DNA of 64,000 bases. Source: Trichomonas vaginalis G3 (Eukaryota; Parabasalia; Trichomonadida; Trichomonadidae). The position numbers and the translations under genes are program-made. Below, in pieces: positions 20,869 through 29,940 of the stretch. Under the pieces are notes generated by a model. That model worked only from the letters and a program-made list of their open reading frames with translations. It did not search any database and was not told the origin of the DNA. Location: the NCBI RefSeq assembly GCF_026262505.1, contig NC_067206.1, forward strand, positions 15,062,205-15,126,204, read 5' to 3'. Numbering within the stretch: position 1 is the first letter of the stretch; each line of letters begins with the position of its first letter.

Positions 20869-21522
20869 TTGAGACATTCCATGATTTAAGTTAAGAAGCT
20901 TTAAAAAAAATGCAAAAAAAATTGAATACTTTACTGGCTGGGCAAATTTGTCGCCGCCCCTCTCATCTACTTCAAACGTTTCTTTACCTTTCGTGGGAGC
21001 ACCATACATTTTCTCAAAAACTTCAAGCAGTTCTGTTTCAGCAGCTCTCATATCATTAACGAACACAACCTTGACTCTATTGACTGTACTGTCATATCTT
21101 TGAGTTATATTATATGTTCTTCCTATCTTATATCTCTTTGTATTGAAGTCCTTCGGTTTCTGAACGATGTAAAGTAAGCCTTCACTGCAACGTTCCGTAT
21201 CGAATGAACCATATGTTATGAAGTTATATCCAACAACTAGGTCTAACCATAACAAAACTATTGGTATAAGACTTTTGTCTATAAGATATGCTCTTGTTCC
21301 ATAGAATTTTACCGATATCATAAGCTCAGGATTTCTTGTCAAAATTTTCTGAGTAGAAGCATTTCTAACCCAGTCCTTCGGTTTCTTTCCAAATGGAGAT
21401 ATAATGTCTGACAAAGAATATTTGTTGTATTTCTTTGAGTATCTTACGTTTAAATCACCTATTCTAACCAATTTGGTGTCATTGTCTATCTTTTTAACTG
21501 TTTCAAACTCAATGTTTGTCAT
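20857..21522 (-). CDS. KilA-N protein with GIY-YIG-like C-terminal domain
   Basis: From ATG 21522 (MTNIEFETVKK), 221 residues, intact. The N-terminal half is KilA-N-like (YSLSDIISPFGKKPKDWVRN, then FYGTRAYLIDKSLIPIVLLW). The C-terminal half (about 125-200) has GLLYIVQ, then YKIGRTYNITQRY, then a helix with AAETELLEVFEKMYG, the layout of GIY-YIG/T5orf172-type nuclease domains. Such fusions are common in large DNA viruses and phages. Likely a DNA-binding nuclease or regulator. Confidence 0.7.
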   Translation of the reverse strand: MTNIEFETVKKIDNDTKLVRIGDLNVRYSKKYNKYSLSDIISPFGKKPKDWVRNASTQKILTRNPELMISVKFYGTRAYLIDKSLIPIVLLWLDLVVGYNFITYGSFDTERCSEGLLYIVQKPKDFNTKRYKIGRTYNITQRYDSTVNRVKVVFVNDMRAAETELLEVFEKMYGAPTKGKETFEVDERGGDKFAQPVKYSIFFAFFLKLLNLNHGMSQRQK

Positions 21523-21679
21523 TTCTGTTCTTACATACAAAATAAAAAAATAAATAAAAATAAAACTAACTTTATTTTTTATTTCGGGAAAACTCATGAA
21601 ATTTGGTCATTTTTCAGCAAAAATAAAGTTTAGGTGAAGTGGTGCGATCTCACCTGTTTTTTCACAAGCGTTTTACATG

Positions 21680-21836
21680 AATTGTACGATGTATATTTGA
21701 AATCCTAAACAGTTTTGTAGCCTCTATTTCTTCTTTTAGTACATCGAATGTTTTAACAATGCCGAAAGTTTCTTTATACTTCTTCTTGACGTCAGACAGA
21801 AGGAAATCTTCTGCTGTTGGATAGTTTTTGTCAAGA
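21680..21836 (-). pseudogene. Orphan copy of the C-terminus of the 22063-23001 gene
   Basis: Nearly identical to 22085-22240 (codons around DVKKKYKETFGIVKTFDVLK) but cut off abruptly at about 21836, where repeats resume with GTCAAGACTTCATTG. It is a partial tandem duplication of the neighbouring gene's 3' end with no start of its own. Confidence 0.7.
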
Positions 21837-21865
21837 CTTCATTGTAAATGACCAAAAATATATTT

Positions 21866-21912
21866 TATGTTAGAATGTTAGATCTAACATGTTTTCTAAC
21901 ACGTTTTCTAAC
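21866..21912. repeat. Covarying AGATCT palindrome, TTAG/CTAAC form
   Basis: Reads ATGTTAGAATGTTAGATC then TAACATG, then two further TTTTCTAAC half-sites. It has an upstream GTTA half-site, a GTTAGATCTAAC palindrome and two downstream CTAAC half-sites spaced about 13 bases apart. Further members of this form are at 22019-22030, 23116-23127, 23457-23468, 23797-23808, 45265-45276 and 45700-45711. It is the counterpart of the GTGAG/CTCAC form at 41797-41838. Confidence 0.85.
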
Positions 21913-22062
21913 ATGGTCTAAAACACACAAAACTCATGAATTTTCAAGACTTCATCGAACTTAAATGTTTTGTCAAGACTTCATTGTAAATGACCAAAAA
22001 TATATTTTATGTTAGAATGTTAGATCTAACACGTTTTCTAACACGTTTTCTCACATAACTAT

Positions 22063-23001
22063 TTACAAGCGTTTTACATGGTATATGTTGCGATGGTTCA
22101 TGACTTTAAACAGTTTTGTAGCCTCTATTTCTTCTTTTAGTACATCGAATGTTTTAACAATGCCGAAGGTTTCTTTATATTTCTTCTTGACGTCAGATAG
22201 AAGGAAATCTTCTGCTGTTGGATAGTTTTTGTTCAGAAATTCTAACATGTCCATTTTATCTTCTGCTGGTTTTTCTGCTTCTTTCTTTAAGTCTGCATAG
22301 TCGTTTCTCATTCTTTCTATCTCTTTGACGGAGTAGTTATATCTCCTCATTGCTGCTTTACATTTAGAACATTGCGGGTTCATTTTTGCGTTATATTCTG
22401 AAACCTTACCTGCTAAAACAACTAAAGCGTCAATGGTTTTCTTTAACTCAAACATAGCGGGTCTTATTTGTTTATTCCATACTTTACCTCTTCTATCTTC
22501 ATCTCTTATCTGCCATACACATTCAGCAACTAACGAAACAAAGTTGTCGTAGGTCTTAAATTCTTCAGATTTATATATGTCAGAAACATTCTTATATACC
22601 ATGTCGCAATCTTTGTCCATAACCTTATGGTTGCAATGAAATCCTAGAAACTCATAGTTTACCTTTCGTATGAACTTCTTTATTTCTACTGAGTCAGTTG
22701 GTTTCACTTCTATTTCATCGAATTCAGGAATAGTGAGTTTTTGTTGCTGAATTTCAGGTAGTTTAGGCAAATGGTCGATGAGGTCCTCCATTTCACAAAG
22801 ATACTGTTCATTTGTTTCATCTTTCGCACTACAGTCTAAATTACTTGTTAAAAGTTCTTGCTTTATCTTCTGGATTTTTGTTTCGAAAGTATATGAAGAA
22901 GGAATGAAGCTTTTCATCTCTACTAACATAGATGTTGGATTCATGACTAAAGGGTTTGGTGCTGTAGTTGTTTGTATTGCTGTTGTGCCGATTGTTGACA
23001 T
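22063..23001 (-). CDS. Unknown Maverick protein with Cys pair and coiled coil
   Basis: Intact 312-residue gene from ATG 23001 (MSTIGTTAIQTTTAP). Predicted mostly helical; around residues 220-235 is CSKCKAAMRRYNYSV, a possible half zinc knuckle, followed by a coiled coil (EIERMRNDYADLKKEAEK). The last 50 residues (DVKKKYKETFGI to LFKVMNHR) look like a small winged-helix-type end. Same leader as the KilA-N genes at 19381 and 21522, so probably the same regulon. Fragments of this gene recur at 21680-21836 and 61607-61870. Confidence 0.6.
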   Translation of the reverse strand: MSTIGTTAIQTTTAPNPLVMNPTSMLVEMKSFIPSSYTFETKIQKIKQELLTSNLDCSAKDETNEQYLCEMEDLIDHLPKLPEIQQQKLTIPEFDEIEVKPTDSVEIKKFIRKVNYEFLGFHCNHKVMDKDCDMVYKNVSDIYKSEEFKTYDNFVSLVAECVWQIRDEDRRGKVWNKQIRPAMFELKKTIDALVVLAGKVSEYNAKMNPQCSKCKAAMRRYNYSVKEIERMRNDYADLKKEAEKPAEDKMDMLEFLNKNYPTAEDFLLSDVKKKYKETFGIVKTFDVLKEEIEATKLFKVMNHRNIYHVKRL

Positions 23002-23159
23002 TTTTATTTTTTTATACAAAATAAAAAAAATAAAAAAAATAAAACTAACTTTATTTTTTATTTCGGGAAAATTCATGAAAATTCAAAAGGTTAGAAAAAA
23101 CGTGTTAGAAAACGTGTTAGATCTAACCATCTACCCGACATTCTCGTCAAATACAAAAA

Positions 23160-23365
23160 AATGAAAAAAATGACACTTTTTCATTAGATAACTGTTATTT
23201 TTTGACGAAGTGAACATTGACACTTCGTCAAAAAAATCCCTGAAATCATATCTTACATACAAAATAAAAAAATAAAATGACACTTTTTCATTAGATAACT
23301 GTTATTTTTTGACGAAGTGAACATTGACACTTCGTCAAAAAAATCCCTGAAATCATATCTTTTAT
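23160..23365. repeat. Two 107-bp hairpin repeats
   Basis: Same unit as at 19727-20046: TTTTTTGACGAAGTG and CACTTCGTCAAAAAAA arms around an 8-base loop, followed by the ATACAAAATAAAA leader sequence. They lie upstream of the start at 23001. Confidence 0.9.
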
Positions 23366-23429
23366 ACAAAAAAATACAAAAAAACTAACTTTATTTTTTC
23401 TATCTTAAGGAAATTCATGACAAATTCAA

Positions 23430-23815
23430 GAGGTTAGAAAACGTGTTAGAAAACGTGTTAGATCTAACATTCTAACATAAACTTTATTTTTGGGTCCTTT
23501 ACACTCATTACGAAGAAGTCTTGACAAAACATTTACGTTCATGTTTGACAAAACATTTACGATGAAGAAGTCTTGACAAAACATTTACGAAGAAGTCTTG
23601 ACAAAACATTTACGATGAAGAAGTCTTGACAAAACATTTACGATGAAGAAGTCTTGACAAAACATTTACGAAGAAGTCTTGACAAAACATTTACGATGAA
23701 GAAGTCTTGACAAAACATTTACGAAGAAGTCTTGACAAAACATTTACGAAGAAGTCATGACAAATTCATGAGGTGAGAAAACGTGTTAGAAAACGTGTTA
23801 GATCTAACATGCTAA
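23430..23815. repeat. 28-bp minisatellite flanked by AGATCT palindromes
   Basis: Between palindromes at 23457 and 23797 are about ten units of the form GAAGTCTTGACAAAACATTT plus ACGATGAA, in which the GATGAA part is variably present. The same unit family builds the long arrays of the palindromic element and those at 62240-62930. Confidence 0.9.
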
Positions 23816-23830
23816 CATAAACATTATTTT

Positions 23831-24691
23831 TCAATACTTTTTCAGCACTTTTCCGTAGTTATATATGAAAGACAATTCGAGATAAAAGTCATAGTACAAT
23901 GGAATAATATGTTGCACACCATTTGTTGTGAACCAAACTTGAAAGTCAGAGAAACTGTTACTAGGTGGTTCGTAGAATTTAGAAGCAAAGTCATAAAAGT
24001 CCTTACCAATACATAGAAAACTATTGTTGCTTGAACTGAAACTTGCATGACACATAACATTTTGAGGGTCAAACACGTTTCTATAAACTGTCAAATCTGC
24101 TGGTGGAAGTATAAATTGAAATGGACCATCTGGTGGTAATGGTTCGTTCTGGTTTAGTAACCGAAGAAATTGTGCCCAAGAACGTTTGTCTACTTTCCAA
24201 AATAAAAACTCTGTATCTCTTGGAGGGTTAATTTCAATCTTTTGAAATGAAACGGTGGAGTTCATCTTGTCATATTCTAGTTTCAGATAGTATGTTCCAT
24301 TTAGTAAAGAGTCGTATTTTTCTTGAAATTCCCAATAATATTTGTTCATTTGAGTTTGAAAGTCATTTAGAGTTTTCTCAAGACTTTCGTCTGAACGAAC
24401 TGTAAAGATTCTCATTTCGTCAAATTTGTCTATTAGACCATCAGAACCTTTATACTGCCCATGAAAATATACTGCGAACATAAATGCGTTAGTTCTATTT
24501 GAAAACAAAACTCTTCTAAATCCTATTGCCTTTGCATCTGAAGGACTTTGAAGCCAACGAATTGGATAGTCAAACCTGTATACTCGGGATGAAATTTCTT
24601 CATCTGAAATAGTCCTACCAGCATTTGTAAAGATATAGTCTAACGGTTTTGTATCTGCTACTTTTGTTCTTTGTTTTTCAACCTGAAGCAT
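23831..24691 (-). CDS. Penton-like minor capsid protein
   Basis: Intact, 286 residues, ATG at 24691 (MLQVEKQRTKVADTKPLD). Shares its whole length pattern with 29090-29938 and, more weakly, with 2919-3772: TKPLDYIFTNAG, YRFDYPIRWLQSP, NVFDP, CHASFSSSNNSFLC, FYEPPSNSFSDFQVWFTT, and a closing LYYDFYLELSF strand. The last part, strand, turn with TTxG, strand, LELSF, is what the end of a small jelly-roll looks like. I infer a vertex or minor capsid protein; a receptor-binding or assembly role is not excluded. Confidence 0.6.
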   Translation of the reverse strand: MLQVEKQRTKVADTKPLDYIFTNAGRTISDEEISSRVYRFDYPIRWLQSPSDAKAIGFRRVLFSNRTNAFMFAVYFHGQYKGSDGLIDKFDEMRIFTVRSDESLEKTLNDFQTQMNKYYWEFQEKYDSLLNGTYYLKLEYDKMNSTVSFQKIEINPPRDTEFLFWKVDKRSWAQFLRLLNQNEPLPPDGPFQFILPPADLTVYRNVFDPQNVMCHASFSSSNNSFLCIGKDFYDFASKFYEPPSNSFSDFQVWFTTNGVQHIIPLYYDFYLELSFIYNYGKVLKKY

Positions 24692-24844
24692 TTAATATAT
24701 GTAAAAATATATTGTTTTAAAATAGTATGCCATTTCATATTTCTCATCTAACAAACAAGTTTCCCAACGGTCTTCTCCAACAAACTCAGCGTACATTTCA
24801 AATAAAATAAAAAAATGTCACTTTTTAAAAAATAAATTTTTACT
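24692..24844. other. Short AT-rich spacer
   Basis: About 150 bases containing a remnant frame (minus strand, about 24815-24725) reading EVYAEFVGEDRWETCLL, perhaps the tail of a lost gene. Otherwise A/T runs before the start at 24691. Confidence 0.3.
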
Positions 24845-25090
24845 TCATGCAATGTTTAACACATCGAAAGGCATGTCCATAAGACGTTCTTCTTCTAACC
24901 TCTCTAGTCTGTTTGGATAATTGGCACGTGCTGTTTCCAAATCCATTTCGTAGGTCAGACCAGCCAGTTTGTCATAGACTTTTATGGGTCTTCCCTTCCT
25001 ATATTTAAGATTCTTCGAAACTCTCCAACCATATCTTTGCAACTCTGCTTTTATTCTAGCAGATTTTCTATCCATTCTATATGGGGGCAT
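24845..25090 (-). CDS. Small basic protein of unknown function
   Basis: Intact, 81 residues (MPPYRMDRKSARIKAELQRY), strongly basic in the first half with an RKGRPIKVYD segment, acidic helix at the end (NRLERLEEERLMDM). ATG directly follows TTTTTTATTTTTATAAAA. Immediately downstream of the 25121 gene on the same strand. Size and charge suit a DNA- or scaffold-binding virion component; not recognised. Confidence 0.6.
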   Translation of the reverse strand: MPPYRMDRKSARIKAELQRYGWRVSKNLKYRKGRPIKVYDKLAGLTYEMDLETARANYPNRLERLEEERLMDMPFDVLNIA

Positions 25091-25120
25091 TTTTATAAAA
25101 ATAAAAAAATATTTTTTTCT

Positions 25121-25705
25121 TTACTTAACATAACCGCCTGCTGCCATAAGTCTTTGACGCCAACCCATACCAGCTAATGAAGGTTGACTTGGTTTAGTTT
25201 CCAAACTAAACTTTGGTTTTGGTTTATCTTCAGTTTTTGGTTTTTCTTCTTCTATCGGTTTTTCGTCACTTTTCGGTTTCTCTGACTTTACTTCACTTGC
25301 AGGAACAGTTGTGTCGTCAACATCTTCATAAATATCATATGCCATTTGTTTTTGTTTTCCTTTCAACTTTTTGTGTTTGTTGTAAAGTTTAGAATATTTC
25401 GACTCTAAGTCAATGAGATGTTCTATAATGAACTGTTGGTCAGTGAAGTAAACTTTTCCATCTGTTGTCTCGAAAGCTCCTTCAGACTTCAAATTTTTAT
25501 TTGTGAGAGTCTGTTTCTTTTTTGAGATACTTGCCGTTCCATTTTTATGAAAAGTGACTTTGTAGTTAGGGTTTGTATTTCCAGACCTGGCACTTTCTAT
25601 TATTGAATTTTTCTCTTCATCTGTAAGTTCTTTGACAGGTTTTGACAATGGTTCTGAACTTTTTGTTTGTGGTGTCAAATCTACCGTTTCAACTTCTTCG
25701 GTCAT
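25121..25705 (-). CDS. Maverick protein with YxV-G-KK domain and Pro/Lys/Glu-rich linker
   Basis: Intact, 194 residues. Residues about 28-70 (NSIIESARSG, then YKVTFHKNGTASISKKK) match the compact domain in the proteins at 4099 and 35128. Then comes a coiled coil (IEHLIDLESKYSKLYNKHKK), a low-complexity EKPKSDEKP-type linker and a conserved-looking tail (GMGWRQRLMAAGGYVK). The tail resembles short conserved ends of adenovirus-like core or scaffold proteins, but this is only a look-alike. It starts seven bases after the preceding 54-residue gene. Confidence 0.6.
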   Translation of the reverse strand: MTEEVETVDLTPQTKSSEPLSKPVKELTDEEKNSIIESARSGNTNPNYKVTFHKNGTASISKKKQTLTNKNLKSEGAFETTDGKVYFTDQQFIIEHLIDLESKYSKLYNKHKKLKGKQKQMAYDIYEDVDDTTVPASEVKSEKPKSDEKPIEEEKPKTEDKPKPKFSLETKPSQPSLAGMGWRQRLMAAGGYVK

Positions 25706-25711
25706 TTCATC

Positions 25712-25876
25712 TCAGTAAAAAATTTTAGTTTGGTTGTTTTCAACTGGTTGTTGTTGTTTTTTAAGTCGGTCTAAAACTTCCTGAGGTATAGGAAGAACTT
25801 GACAAACACGTTGTGTAACTGCTGGAAGCCGACAAATCCATCTTGAACCCATTTGTCTCAATGCTGTATTGTTCAT
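25712..25876 (-). CDS. Unknown 54-residue protein
   Basis: ATG at 25876 (MNNTALRQMGSRWICRLPAV), ending VENNQTKIFY at 25712. The start context TTTTTTACTGAGATGAA is the same as that of the next gene at 25705 (TTTTTTACTGAGATGAA), strong support for a real gene despite its size. Polar, with a Gln-rich end. Third of a tight minus-strand run of small virion-type genes (26298, 25876, 25705, 25090). Confidence 0.6.
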   Translation of the reverse strand: MNNTALRQMGSRWICRLPAVTQRVCQVLPIPQEVLDRLKKQQQPVENNQTKIFY

Positions 25877-25895
25877 TTCATCTCAGTAAAAAACT

Positions 25896-26298
25896 TTACA
25901 TTCCCCACGTTTGAGGCAGTTGAGGTTGGTTATTGTTTACCCACTGTTGTGCATGGTTATATCCTCTGTTAAAGAATCTTTCACCTTGGTCCATATAGTG
26001 TCCTGCTTGGTTATAGTAGTCATTTGCTTTGTTATAATAGTTTCCTGCTTGTCTTCCTACATTGTCCATCCATCCTTGAACTTTTCCTCTTGTTTCAGGA
26101 TTTGGAATAAGATTTGTTGCATCTCGTGCTACATCCCAACCTTTCTGTACAGTTTGTATAATAGGTTGTGCTTTTCTCTTTAAGTATACCTAATGTACTC
26201 AAAATCTTCCTTCCAACTCCAAATACACCTCTGGCTATTGTTCCCACTGCGGGCAAAAATCTGGATGCAACTCCTGCTAATGCGCCAAATAAACCCAT
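25896..26298 (-). CDS. Amphipathic virion-type protein (one frameshift)
   Basis: ATG at 26298; residues 1-40 (MGLFGALAGVASRFLPAVGT, then GVFGVGRKIL) form a Gly-rich amphipathic helix of the kind found in membrane-lytic internal proteins of adenovirus-like capsids. A frame change near 26180 leads into a Gln/Asn/Tyr-rich segment (NYYNKANDYYNQAGHYMDQ) ending LPQTWGM at 25896. About 133 residues. It diverges from the integrase gene with only 17 bases between starts. Role in entry or membrane disruption is inferred from the helix alone. Confidence 0.5.
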
Positions 26299-26315
26299 TT
26301 CTTATAGGATAAAAA
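26299..26315. promoter_or_regulatory. 17-bp divergent promoter region
   Basis: TTCTTATAGGATAAAAA is the whole space between the starts at 26298 (minus) and 26316 (plus). It contains the T-rich/ATAAAAA box found before most Maverick genes here, and any promoter must either fit here or extend into coding sequence. Confidence 0.5.
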
Positions 26316-27273
26316 ATGACGAATCCAAACAAGGACCCCTATGTTTCTAAAGCGACAAAGAAAGCACTCATGATAAAAATCTTTAGTTCAACACCAAATG
26401 CTTGGTTTATGGATATCTTGGAAAACATTCCGAGAGTTAGAACAGATGGACCACCATACTGGCTAATATTTGTCGGTCAAAACACAAGATACTGTGAGCC
26501 ATACCATTATGGTCCAAAAATATTTTAGATGTGAAAACTGCTTTGACAATATTCGTTGACAAATACCATCCAACAAAACTGACATCTGACTGTGAAAGTT
26601 CTTTCAAATCAGATGATGTAAAAAACTATCTGCGTTCAAAAAATGTAAACCAATATTTCATTGTCGACCAAAACCATTCTGCTCTTGGTGTCATTGACGG
26701 TTGTATAAAAATGTTAAGAGACTTAAACCAACCACAAGGTGGTGAAGCAAATGAAATGTCATATGACGACAAATATAGACACTTCTCCATGGCAAAGATG
26801 AGACAAGTTTTAAATATTTACAATAGCCGTAAACAAAAAGGTTTGGGAAACCATCCCCCGAAGAAATGAAAAACAACCCTGACTTAGAGAAAGACTATAT
26901 ATTTAATAATTTAGTCAAAAGAGACAAACAAGAAAGAATGCCGGGCTTCAAACTTCAGAAAGGTGACAAAGTAAAAATAGAAATACCTAAACGCGACCCA
27001 TATGAAAATACTATTGACTATGACAACAATGGGAACCCGACAGGTACTCACATTCGTGTTCGTAAAAATAGAAGAAAGTATACAAGAGAATATTATGAAG
27101 TTTTAGGCAAACATGGCAAAATGTACACACTGCAAGCAGAAGATAAAACTACTATTGTCAGACCTCGTTTCAAACTTGTCAAAGTTCAAGGTGGTATACT
27201 TTCAAAGACAGTTCCTAACAAATATAAGACAACTCCTGACGAATATGCTAAAGAAGTTGAAAATGACGACTAA
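26316..27273 (+). CDS. Retroviral-type integrase (rve) of the Maverick, two frameshifts
   Basis: Three frames (26316-26528, 26531-26869, 26866-27273) give about 315 residues. The catalytic core has WFMDILENIPR (first Asp), KLTSDCESSF (second Asp) and, exactly 35 residues later, ALGVIDGCIKML, where Asp replaces the usual Glu. The C-terminal part (QKGDKVKIEIPKRDP to PRFKLVKV) is an SH3/chromo-like barrel. No N-terminal HHCC zinc finger is present. It would insert the element with a 5-6 bp duplication. The frame changes lie at 26528 and 26866; the long last piece is clean. Confidence 0.8.
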
Positions 27274-29071
27274 GCAATTCTATACCATGCGTAAACTGTC
27301 ATGTAAGGTGGCATGTATTCTTTACCCAAGCCTGTTGGATTTGTTGTGAAAGTATGGACATGATTTCCTCCTGGTTCAGTTGGTCGAAAAGTCTTTTTTG
27401 CTGAATGGTTATAATCTGGAGATAAAACGTCATTGCCAGCATAATATTCTGAGTTGTATAATGGGTGGTCTCTTAATGAGTGGCTATGGTCGCCAGAAAA
27501 GTTTGTAGTTCCTGTATGAGTGTGCGGTGGAAGGTTTGCTTCTTTAATTTTCTTCGAACCACCTGTTTCCTTTGAAGAGTTTGCACAATACAAAAACCTG
27601 TCGACTATTTGTTCCCATGCACCAACACCAAACATTACTTGAGGACCTCTTGCTTCCATAGATGTATAAATAGAACCTACTGGGTTCATTAAATCAAACA
27701 TATGAGACATTATAGGATTGTCTCTTTTGAACTTAAAATATAGTGCAACTATTTCAGGTTTCTTCTGGTTTGTGTAAGAATATTTTTTATAATATAATCT
27801 TATGTTTTCAGGGTAGGTAAAATCTTGACTATAATATTTATTTCTGTCATCTATATAATAATATACTATTCTCGTTTTTTCTATTGCATTATATCTTTTA
27901 TATCTATAATAATCTAAATATAATGTTTGCTTTGTTCATCTGCATGTAGTGTTCCTTCGTCATCTACATAGTCATAATAATATGGTGCTGGAGCTGGGTC
28001 AGGCAATGTCATATCTGCCATTTCATAAATTCGGAAATATTTCTTTTGTTCGTCTCCATATAAGTTTAAGTAGCAGTTGTTGTCTAATGGAACTTTAACT
28101 TGTGTACCATCATTCTTTATATAGCTTACATACATTTCATTGTTATTTTTCGGAATGAGTTTATACCGTATACCATTTCTTAAGGACTGTACAAACTGCC
28201 ATCTAAAATATTTATTTTCTTCATTGAAAGAAAAGTCACCAACAATAGTTTCAATATTTTTTGTTGTTCCTATCAAACTTTGGTATATTTCATTGACATA
28301 TGTTTTATCTGCTTTATTTTCAAGGCTAACGTTTAAGTCTGTTATTTCAGATATAGAATGTGTATGTCCAACGGCACTTTTTCTGTTTAAGGTTTCTTGT
28401 AAGTTTGTAATATTTGCAATGGTATGTGTATGTCCAACGGCACTTTTCCTGTTTAAGGTTTCTTGTAAGTTTGTAATATTTGCAATGGTATGTGTATGTC
28501 CAACGGCACTTTTCCTGTTTAAGGTTTCTTGTAAGTTTGTAATATTTGCAATGGTATGTGTATGTCCAACGGCACTTTTCCTGTTTAAGGTTTCTTGTAA
28601 GTCTGTTATTTCAGATATAGAATGTGTATGAGTCTTTTTAGAATATTCGTTTTCAGCTCTTGTCACTTCACTTGACATTTTATTGTCAACATATGTTTTG
28701 TCTGCTAGTTCAGGATGAGTATGTTCTTTTGTTGCATAAGCATTGTTAGCTCTTTCTTCTTCTTTTGCTATTGCATCGTCTACATATTCTTTGTCAGCTT
28801 TGTTGTCAACATCTGCTTTCAAAAGAAGTTCATTTATAGGTTTCTCGTTTAAAGTTCCTTTTGTTGGATTTATACAGACAGTATGGTTCTTATTGTCTTG
28901 AAACAGAAACTCATCTGTCATTGGGTTTAATGTCAGTTTTAAGTTTCCTTCTTTCAATGACTCAGATATCTTAGAATAGTTTGAAAAGTTTGTTGTGTTC
29001 TTATTTAGAGCTTGCATAATGAGTTGTCGGTTGTGTTGTATTTCTCTCATGGAAGCAATATCTTTCGACAT
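27270..29071 (-). CDS. Phage-like tail-fibre protein with collar-type C-terminus (one frameshift)
   Basis: One gene of about 600 residues from ATG 29071: 29071-27914 and 27917-27270 join by a single frame change near 27915, because the frame upstream of the downstream ATG stays open (YKRYNAIEKTRIVYYYIDD and on). It begins with coiled coils, then has four 22-residue repeats containing NLQETLNRKSAVGHTH, then a strand-rich shaft. The C-terminal domain has NLPPHTHTG, HVHTF and YMPPYMTVYAWYRIA, the signature of phage fibre/baseplate C-terminal domains that trimerise around metal-binding His pairs. Probably the receptor-binding fibre of the virion. Confidence 0.75.
28340..28640. repeat. Four 66-bp tandem repeats inside the fibre gene
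   Basis: Each unit encodes a 22-residue module with ETLNRKSAVGHTH. The two central units are identical at the DNA level, indicating recent expansion or homogenisation. Confidence 0.9.
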
Positions 29072-29089
29072 TTTTATTCTAGATAAAAT
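29072..29089. promoter_or_regulatory. 18-bp divergent promoter region
   Basis: TTTTATTCTAGATAAAAT lies between the starts at 29071 and 29090. It is nearly symmetrical around TCTAGA, so each gene sees a similar T-rich box. Confidence 0.5.
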
Positions 29090-29938
29090 ATGCTTCCAAT
29101 AGAAAAAGAAAATTCAAGAGTTGCTACAACTAAACCATTAGATGAACTTTTTACTAATGTCGGTCAAAAGTTTGAGACAGAGACCGTAAAGCATGAAGGC
29201 TATCGTTTTGACTACCCATTAAGATGGCTAAGAGACCCATCTGTCACAAAAGCTATTGCTTTCGTAGAATGAAGTTCATTTCAGAAGCCATACATGGTTT
29301 CCCATTTACGGTCGGTTTTTGAAGTTCGATACTATAACAAAGAAAAACGTATGTATGAGAAATTTGAACAGGGAAAACTTTTACAAGTTAGTTTGCTTGT
29401 AAACTTAGAAACAACTCTTCAAGCTTTTCAAGAAAAAATAAACGATATCTATATCGAATATGCAAAACAGTATAACATTGACGAGGGAGAATACCATCTC
29501 GATATTATTTATGACAGGAAAAATGCAACTGTTAAAATCAATAGAATAGAAGACCTTGGAGAAAACGTTTATATTTCTACAAAATATAACAACTTGGCAT
29601 GGTATAGATTTATGAGGATGTTAAATCAGCCTGCAGCATATCCAGTACACCCAGACTTTTATGAAGTCGAAAACCCTAATGGAACATATGAAAATATTTT
29701 CGACCCAGATGCTATTATTGTTCATGCTTCATTTTCTGGTGCGCAAAACTCTTTCTTATGTCTGATGAATGATTTTTACGAAAAACCTACAAAGTTATAC
29801 GAACCACCAAGTGGAAGTATTTCAGACTTTCAAGTATGGTTTACTACAGATGGAAGAAAGAGAATAGTTCCATTATACCATGCGTTTTACTTAGAACTTA
29901 GTTTCATATACAACTACTATCGAACGGTAAAAATATAA
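29090..29938 (+). CDS. Penton-like minor capsid protein (one frameshift)
   Basis: Paralogue of 23831-24691 with the same landmarks (TKPLDELFTNVG, YRFDYPLRWL, NIFDPDAIIVHASFSGAQNS, ISDFQVWFTTDG, LELSFIYNYY). A frame change near 29270 separates the first 60 residues from the rest. Length about 283 residues. It points towards the small virion genes at 30183 and is convergent with them (3 bases between the stops). The right-hand Maverick has its end truncated at 61606. Two such genes in one element may form two different vertex or minor proteins. Confidence 0.55.
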
Positions 29939-29940
29939 TT

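Noticed and set aside
23505-23760. Possible CRISPR array
   Set aside because: Units are contiguous and vary in length; there are no unique spacers and no associated genes, and the context is eukaryotic.
28140-28631. 163-codon + frame opposite the fibre gene
   Set aside because: Shadow of the 66-bp repeats; the opposite strand has a coherent phage-fibre reading.
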